In this document: positions 6,362-10,153 of the stretch, piece after piece
How positions within the stretch are numbered: the stretch's first letter is position 1
Layout: each line of letters opens with the position of its first letter
From: CBDUBS01 sp965365445
GTDB lineage: Bacteria > Bacteroidota > Rhodothermia > Rhodothermales > DASSAV01
DNA: 10,153 bases
Assembly: GCA_965365445.1 (NCBI GenBank)
Contig: CBDUBS010000131.1
Coordinates: 1-10,153 of the forward strand
Direction: 5' to 3'
The notes under the pieces: model-generated
The model's database searches: none
Told to the model about the DNA's origin: nothing
The model's input: the letters and a program-made list of their open reading frames with translations, nothing else
Made by a program: the position numbers and the translations under genes

Positions 6362-7036
6362 CTACCGAACGATCCGGAAGTTGAACATCGGGGTACCCAG
6401 AGCTCCCCAGAGACGCACCCATATCGGGAGGATCATCTCGGTTCCTCGGGCGGTCGTGATGTCTCCAAGGTCGATAAGCGACTCCGGCGACCAGCCGAAC
6501 CATTCCTGCAGGTATCCAGCCACCGTAGCCTTCGCCCCGGCGTCGTTGCCGCTCAGGAAAATATGATGGTCCCCTCTGGCCAGGCGGCCGGGATCGACCA
6601 TGAGGTAAGCATTGAGTGTGTTGAGTGTTTTTACTACACGGACCTCCGGAAACGCCCTCTGGATTTGCTCACCCAGCGAATCGGTATTGCATACCGTGAG
6701 GCTCGGCGGCATCCCTTGCGAGAAGTCGAGCGGATTGGATATATCGATGAGGATTTTGCCGGCCATTTGCTCGGCGCCGGCGGTACGAAGGGCTTCGATA
6801 GAACCCGCGCCGCTGGTGGCATTGATGAGCACCTTCCCATGTTCGGCCGCCCGCTGCAGTGTGTCTACCCGGCCGCCCGTAGAGTCGATCCAGTCCCTCA
6901 GGGCGCCCCCCATTCCCCGCTTTTCATCGAGGTTATCCGGCGAGCGCGTTCCCAGAACCACGTCATGCCCGGCTTCTACCAGCGCTTTCCCGACGATCTG
7001 GCCGACCATGGCCGACCCGAACAGGCCAATGTTCAT
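6362..7036 (-). CDS. F420-reductase-like NAD(P)-binding oxidoreductase (COG2085 type)
   Basis: A 224-residue cytoplasmic protein of the 'predicted dinucleotide-binding enzyme' family, related to F420H2:NADP oxidoreductase and the Rossmann domain of pyrroline-carboxylate reductase. The nucleotide loop is MNIGLFGSAMVGQIVG (1-16), followed by VLGTRSP (28-33), where Thr-Arg-Ser favours NADPH. Other family marks are ILIDISNPLDFS (95-106), VVKTLNTLNA (134-143) and DLGDITTARGTEMILPIWVRLWG (189-211). An in-frame ATG lies six codons upstream (7054), but the start at 7036 is preferred: the minus strand has GGAGG at 7049-7045 with an 8-base spacer, and the family N-terminus begins here. The gene is divergent from a TetR regulator with operator-like palindromes between them, so it is probably the regulator's target. 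Members act on varied substrates; this one is unassigned. Confidence 0.9.
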   Translation of the reverse strand: MNIGLFGSAMVGQIVGKALVEAGHDVVLGTRSPDNLDEKRGMGGALRDWIDSTGGRVDTLQRAAEHGKVLINATSGAGSIEALRTAGAEQMAGKILIDISNPLDFSQGMPPSLTVCNTDSLGEQIQRAFPEVRVVKTLNTLNAYLMVDPGRLARGDHHIFLSGNDAGAKATVAGYLQEWFGWSPESLIDLGDITTARGTEMILPIWVRLWGALGTPMFNFRIVR

Positions 7037-7044
7037 CTTCTCAC

Positions 7045-7049
7045 CCTCC
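7045..7049 (-). promoter_or_regulatory. Shine-Dalgarno site deciding the start of the F420-reductase-like gene
   Basis: GGAGG on the minus strand lies 8 bases upstream of the ATG at 7036 and downstream of the alternative ATG at 7054. This selects the shorter protein. Confidence 0.75.
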
Positions 7050-7057
7050 CTCATAGT

Positions 7058-7071
7058 ATACAGGTCTGTAT
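7058..7071. promoter_or_regulatory. Second operator-like palindrome (O1)
   Basis: ATACAG and CTGTAT form a perfect inverted repeat around GT. The same ATACAG/CTGTAT hexamers form the core of the larger palindrome at 7075-7108, so both are probably bound by the adjacent TetR protein. This one lies closest to the reductase gene, just downstream of its proposed transcription start; on the minus strand it also overlaps a -10-like TATACT (7060-7055). Confidence 0.6.
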
Positions 7072-7074
7072 CGC

Positions 7075-7108
7075 TTGCGATGATACAGACCGTTCTGTAT
7101 CATCGCAA
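7075..7108. promoter_or_regulatory. 34-bp palindrome: TetR operator containing mirror-image divergent promoters (O2)
   Basis: Two perfect 15-base arms, TTGCGATGATACAGA and TCTGTATCATCGCAA, flank CCGT. On the plus strand a -35 TTGCGA (7075-7080) and a -10 TATCAT (7098-7103) are 17 bases apart, placing transcription start near 7110, before the TetR ATG at 7133. By symmetry the minus strand has the same elements (-35 at 7108-7103, -10 at 7085-7080), with transcription start near 7073 for the reductase gene. A TetR dimer bound here would block both promoters. The palindrome is seen directly; promoter and operator roles are inferred. Confidence 0.75.
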
Positions 7109-7132
7109 CACTTCCCATACTTTTTTCTGCTC

Positions 7133-7705
7133 ATGGCTTCTTCGCGAGAAATCATCCTGGATACGGCCGCCCGGCTCTTTTACCACCACGGATTTCAGGC
7201 CGTCGGGGTAGACACGATCGTTGCGGAGGCGGGAATATCCAAAATGACGTTGTACCGGCATTTCCCTTCCAAAGACGACCTGATCGTCGCCTACCTGGAG
7301 CGGTCCGACGGGTACTTTCGCCAGTGGTTTGATGAAGCCCTTGGCCGGGCCGGTGCTCCATCCGACAGGCTCATCGCCGTATTCGAAGCCCTGGAACGGC
7401 TCGTGACGAGCCCGACCTGCTACGGATGCACGTTCCAAGTGACGGCAGCCGAGTTTCCCGACCCGGAGCACCCGGCGCACCGGGCGGCAATGCGCCACAA
7501 AGAGGCCGTAATGGAGCGGTTCACTGAACTGGCGGAGGCCGGCGGTCTGGAGCAGCCCTCCATCCTGGCCGGCCGGCTGCTGCTCCTGATGGACGGCGCC
7601 TGGACGGCCGCCCGTATGTTCGGACCCGCAAACCCTGCCGCCCACGTGGCCGGCGCCGCGCGGCTGCTCATCGAAGGACATGCGCGGACGGAAACGGTAT
7701 CCTGA
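7133..7705 (+). CDS. TetR/AcrR family transcriptional regulator
   Basis: A 190-residue protein with the standard TetR layout. The N-terminal DNA-binding domain (about 4-50) reads IILDTAARLFYHHGFQAVGV, then the helix-turn-helix VDTIVAEAGISKMTLYRHFP (26-45) and SKDDLI. The C-terminal ligand-binding and dimerisation domain carries CYGCTFQVTAAEFPD (96-110), a segment common in one TetR subgroup as GC-F-N-E, here with an extra cysteine giving a C-x2-C pair (Cys96, Cys99). The ATG at 7133 has no SD site. The frame is open far upstream, but that would run through the divergent reductase gene. Palindromes in the 97-bp divergent gap suggest it represses itself and the reductase. The inducer is unknown; a thiol-reactive or electrophilic signal is possible but speculative. 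A bidirectional terminator follows. Confidence 0.93.
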   Translation: MASSREIILDTAARLFYHHGFQAVGVDTIVAEAGISKMTLYRHFPSKDDLIVAYLERSDGYFRQWFDEALGRAGAPSDRLIAVFEALERLVTSPTCYGCTFQVTAAEFPDPEHPAHRAAMRHKEAVMERFTELAEAGGLEQPSILAGRLLLLMDGAWTAARMFGPANPAAHVAGAARLLIEGHARTETVS

Positions 7706-7748
7706 CAGGCCGTATCCTTCACCGGCCGTCGAACCCCTGAAAAGCAGA

Positions 7749-7781
7749 AAAGGCCCGGACCAATCGGGCCGAGCCTTTTTA
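7749..7781. terminator. Bidirectional rho-independent terminator
   Basis: GGCCCG (7753-7758) pairs with CGGGCC (7766-7771) across a 7-base loop. AAAA precedes and TTTTT follows; an alternative fold pairs AAAAGGC with GCCTTTT. It lies between the converging TetR (+) and RNA-binding protein (-) genes and suits both. Confidence 0.82.
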
Positions 7782-7812
7782 CCGGATAGCCGGTGATTAC
7801 TGCGCGCAAGGA

Positions 7813-8274
7813 CTAGTAGCCGCCACGATCACGGCCGCCGCCACTGCGACTTCCGCCACGGCTTCCGCCGCCGCCGTCCCCACCGCCGCTGCCGCCACGG
7901 CCGCCGCCGCCGCCGTAGCCGCCGCCGCCGCTGCGACCGCCGCCGCCGTATCCACCGCCGCTGCCGCCACGGCTGCCGCCGCCGCTGCGACCGCCGCCGC
8001 CGTACCCACCGCCGCCGCCGCCGGAGCGCTCTTCACGCGGGCGGGCTTCGTTAACGGTAAGCGTGCGCCCGCCGAAATCCTGGCCGTTAAGCTCGGAAAT
8101 GGCCGCGCGGGCTTCTTCTTTGGAGGGCATCTCGACAAAACCGAATCCGCGGGAGTCGCCAGTAAACTTGTCTTTGATGAGAGATACAGTCGTGACGGTG
8201 CCGAATGCTTCGAAAGCCTGGCGCAGCTCGCCTTCCGTGGTGGCGTGAGGCAGATTGCCTACGTAGATGTTCAT
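7813..8274 (-). CDS. RRM-domain glycine-rich RNA-binding protein
   Basis: A 153-residue protein with one RNA-recognition motif (1-79) and a glycine-rich tail (85-153). RNP2 is IYVGNL (3-8) and RNP1 is RGFGFVEM (42-49); KDKFTGDSRGFGF is typical of bacterial RRM proteins. The start ATG at 8274 matches the family N-terminus MNIYVGNLP. There is no SD site, but the upstream is A-rich, as is common in Bacteroidota. Such proteins (cyanobacterial Rbp, Bacteroidota RRM proteins) bind single-stranded RNA, are often cold- or growth-regulated, and may act as RNA chaperones. The long upstream leader fits post-transcriptional control. The tail is mostly Gly with Arg, Ser and Tyr, an RGG-like low-complexity region that could add RNA affinity or drive condensation. 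Two TAG codons meet near the end: stop at 7815-7813 after GGY. Confidence 0.93.
   Translation of the reverse strand: MNIYVGNLPHATTEGELRQAFEAFGTVTTVSLIKDKFTGDSRGFGFVEMPSKEEARAAISELNGQDFGGRTLTVNEARPREERSGGGGGGYGGGGRSGGGSRGGSGGGYGGGGRSGGGGYGGGGGRGGSGGGDGGGGSRGGSRSGGGRDRGGY
7816..8022 (-). repeat. Low-complexity glycine-codon repeat tract
   Basis: This tract encodes residues 85-153 of the RRM protein, about 70% Gly. GGGYGGGGRSGGG occurs twice (88-100 and 107-119) and further GGGYGGGG-like units are scattered through it. At DNA level it is a GGC/GGT triplet repeat, prone to slippage and length variation, and it creates spurious Ala-rich frames on the same strand. Confidence 0.85.
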
Positions 8275-8543
8275 GATGTTTTTTGATTGATTCGCATCAG
8301 GCAGCCGCCATACGAGAAAAGCTCTCCGCAACGAGGTGAAATGAATTCACACACCTGAAGCAGAAAGCCTGAGACAGAAACCGACGATGCTATGGTGTTG
8401 AGAGAGGTGTAACCTGAGTTTTCTACAGCTGTTCCCTGAGGTTCCCCGGCCGCTTAACAATAATTTTATGAATTACTTGTTCGCAACTCTCCCCCTCCAT
8501 CTGGCGGCAGCCATTTAGAAAAAACTGTAATGAAAAAGTGAAA
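8275..8543 (-). other. Long leader/promoter region of the RNA-binding protein
   Basis: About 270 bases without a gene. On the minus strand an AT-rich stretch around 8455-8485 offers a weak promoter candidate: TTGCGA (8485-8480) and TATTGT (8461-8456), 18 bases apart. If used, it would give a 5' leader of roughly 175 bases. Short inverted repeats in it (AGGTG/CACCT at 8334-8356) are too weak to call a riboswitch or thermosensor. No small ORF is convincing. Confidence 0.35.
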
Positions 8544-8573
8544 CCCCCGGCGGTATATACGGACCACCGGGGG
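8544..8573 (-). terminator. Rho-independent terminator of the TonB receptor gene
   Basis: CCCCCGG (8544-8550) pairs with CCGGGGG (8567-8573), extended inside by GGT/ACC after one mismatch. On the minus strand the stem is followed by TTTCACTTTTTC. It lies 25 bases past the receptor's stop. Confidence 0.85.
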
Positions 8574-8598
8574 CTTCGCTTCATCTCTCGCATTGGGG

Positions 8599-10153
8599 TC
8601 AGAACACGTACCGCACGCCGAGTTGCAGCTGCCAGCGCGAAGCGAGGTTTGCCCGGGTATACAGAGCGCTGTCGCTGGTTTTGGCCGGATCGAACGATAC
8701 GATGGGTTTACCGTCCGTCGTATAGCCGTCGAAGTTCAGGATCTGGACGGCATCGTTGGAGGGGTACTTGATGAGGCCCCACTCCTTATCCAGCAGGTTG
8801 AGCACGTTCAACACGTTGGCCATCACCTCGATCCGCTGGCCGCGCAGCGTCTCGATCTGCTGGGTCACGTTGAGATCGAGGATATTGCGCCACGGGGCGT
8901 TGGCCGAGTTTCGCTGAACGACGCCGCCGCGCGCCTCGCGAAGATCCTTGTTGTCTTCGATGAACTGGTTCAGGGCATCCCAGTTGTTCGTTTTCAGATC
9001 GATCTCCGATGCCGAGGCCGGCACGTAGATCAGGTCGTTGTCGCGCCGGGTATCGGCATTGGCGTTGCCGTTGTATACCCAGCTGAACGGCGTACCTGAG
9101 CGACCCTCGTACACCAGCCCGAGCGTGGTGGCGAACCGGTTGGCGTAGTCGAGCCGGTACGCCAGGCTGCCGATAATGCGGTGGCGAACCTCCCAGTCGG
9201 CGCGGGCAAGCTCTACCCCGTTAACGTCGAAGTTCTCGTTGTACTGCCAGTTGGAAATCGCCCGGCTGGAGGTCGCATTGTTGACGTTTTCGGCCTGGTT
9301 ATACGTGTAGGCCGCCATGGCGTCCAGGCCCCCGGCTTGCTTACGGAGCATCCCGGTGAGGCTGTACTCGTAGCCCTCGTTGGTGTTTTTGAGCAGAAGC
9401 GCATTGGTAAAACGCGAATCCTTGAGTTTCGACGATCCGTTATAACTGGCCGTACCGTAAATCGGGCGGCCATAGGCGGAAGTACCCGTCTGGACCAGGT
9501 TGAGGTTCTGGTAGGACACCTCGTTGAGTGACTTCGTATAGATGCCCTCCAGGGTGCCGATGACGCCCCAGGGAAGCTGTTGATCCACGGCGAGGTTGGT
9601 GCGCCAGACCTGCGGGTTTTTGAAATCCTCTTCGACTACGTTGATTTCAGCCGTCGTAATGGCCGAAAGGCCGCACTGCGTACCCAGCGCCGTGCCGGGC
9701 CGGGGCTGCTGGGCCGGGTCGGGACTGGCGACGAAACAGCCGGCGGGCAGGTTGCGCTTATCGACCCGCGCGATATCCATGCCGCTGTTGCTGAACTGGT
9801 TGGAAATCCAGACGTACGGGGTGCGGCCCGAGAAGATGCCGGTGCCGCCGCGAAGCTGCGTGGTGCGCGCCCCTCCGGAGGCGTCCCAGTTGAAGCCCAG
9901 GCGGGGCGACCATAGCAGGCTGCCACTGGGCAGCTTCGTGTTGTCGATCCCGAAGGCTGCCTCGGCGGCCGGGTTGTAGAGCGGGTCGTCCAGGTAGAAC
10001 GGCGCATCCACGCGCAGGCCGGCGGTAACCGACAGGTGCGGGGTCACAGCGATTTTATCCTGACCATAGAAGCCGACCTGAAGCGTGCTGAACTCGGCCG
10101 CCGGCTTGAGCTCGTCCGGCAGCAGCGAATAGCTGAGGGAGTACCGGGAGGCC
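8599..10153 (-). CDS. TonB-dependent receptor, Oar-like, C-terminal part (5' end beyond window)
   Basis: The visible 517 codons are the C-terminal beta-barrel of a TonB-dependent outer-membrane receptor. The frame is open to the right edge: it reads ...LQVGFYGQDKIAVTPHLSV, so the GTG at 10047 is an internal valine codon and the gene is cut by the window. Alternating amphipathic strands dominate, with barrel phrases such as TPHLSVTAGLRVDAPFYLDD, YEYSLTGMLRKQAGG and LDLNVTQQIETLRGQRIEVM, and the protein ends in LQLGVRYVF with the C-terminal Phe needed for Bam recognition. The pattern matches Oar-like receptors (carboxypeptidase-regulatory domain, plug, barrel), but the plug and N-terminal domain lie outside. 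Two Cys (in AGCFV and TQCGLSA) may form a loop disulfide. Such receptors import large ligands; this one's is unknown. No SusD partner is visible on this side. Confidence 0.9.
   Translation of the reverse strand, partial: ASRYSLSYSLLPDELKPAAEFSTLQVGFYGQDKIAVTPHLSVTAGLRVDAPFYLDDPLYNPAAEAAFGIDNTKLPSGSLLWSPRLGFNWDASGGARTTQLRGGTGIFSGRTPYVWISNQFSNSGMDIARVDKRNLPAGCFVASPDPAQQPRPGTALGTQCGLSAITTAEINVVEEDFKNPQVWRTNLAVDQQLPWGVIGTLEGIYTKSLNEVSYQNLNLVQTGTSAYGRPIYGTASYNGSSKLKDSRFTNALLLKNTNEGYEYSLTGMLRKQAGGLDAMAAYTYNQAENVNNATSSRAISNWQYNENFDVNGVELARADWEVRHRIIGSLAYRLDYANRFATTLGLVYEGRSGTPFSWVYNGNANADTRRDNDLIYVPASASEIDLKTNNWDALNQFIEDNKDLREARGGVVQRNSANAPWRNILDLNVTQQIETLRGQRIEVMANVLNVLNLLDKEWGLIKYPSNDAVQILNFDGYTTDGKPIVSFDPAKTSDSALYTRANLASRWQLQLGVRYVF

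Noticed and set aside
6563..7132. Upstream extension of the TetR regulator
   Set aside because: It lies antisense to the reductase gene and across the palindromic operator; family homology starts at 7133.
7816..8022. Repetitive block as a CRISPR array or minisatellite
   Set aside because: The repetition is glycine-codon usage within a coding sequence, with no regular repeat-spacer pattern.
7797..8138. Alanine-rich 113-residue frame on the minus strand
   Set aside because: It is a frame-shifted reading of the glycine-codon tract in the RRM gene and has no domain.
10045..10047. GTG at 10047 as the start of the TonB receptor
   Set aside because: The frame stays open to the window edge with barrel-like sequence upstream, and no plug domain would be included, so this is an internal Val codon.

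Overview
The window is about 60% G+C. It looks like chromosomal DNA from a Bacteroidota-type bacterium, most plausibly the Rhodothermota/Rhodothermales branch. Four things suggest this: an Oar-like TonB-dependent outer-membrane receptor, a one-RRM glycine-rich RNA-binding protein with an A-rich upstream instead of a Shine-Dalgarno (SD) site, several exported lipoproteins, and a DUF6807/ThuA/Gfo-Idh-MocA cluster of the kind common in Bacteroidota and Planctomycetota. This placement rests on gene content only.

Left part (1-4036, all minus strand): a tight four-gene operon, read right to left. It encodes a secreted DUF6807 (PmoA-like) protein, a secreted ThuA-domain protein, a Gfo/Idh/MocA oxidoreductase with a Tat-type leader, and a lipoprotein with an oxidoreductase-like fold, cut by the left edge. 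All four carry export signals, and the last two share a TGATG stop/start overlap. The likely theme is periplasmic carbohydrate or glycoside processing; the substrate is not evident.

Middle part (4037-5689): a PIN-domain toxin and a small partner protein (toxin first, 25-nt overlap) sit in a lower-G+C island. A 101-bp direct repeat (99/101 identical) flanks the pair. The repeat is the exact 3' end, from the stop codon inward, of the neighbouring PrcB_C-like lipoprotein gene. The island therefore looks like an insertion that duplicated or regenerated the end of its target gene. Both differences between the copies are synonymous. This is the most unusual structure in the window.

Right-middle part (5749-7705): a MarC-family membrane protein (+) converges on an F420-reductase-like dinucleotide-binding enzyme (-), which is divergent from a TetR regulator (+). 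The 97-bp gap of the divergent pair holds a 34-bp near-perfect palindrome that contains mirror-image promoter elements for both genes, plus a second, smaller operator-like palindrome. This makes a self-contained regulatory circuit.

Right part (7749-10153): a bidirectional terminator, the RRM/glycine-rich RNA-binding protein (-) with a long leader of up to about 240 bp, a strong terminator, and the C-terminal 517 residues of the TonB-dependent receptor (-), cut by the right edge.
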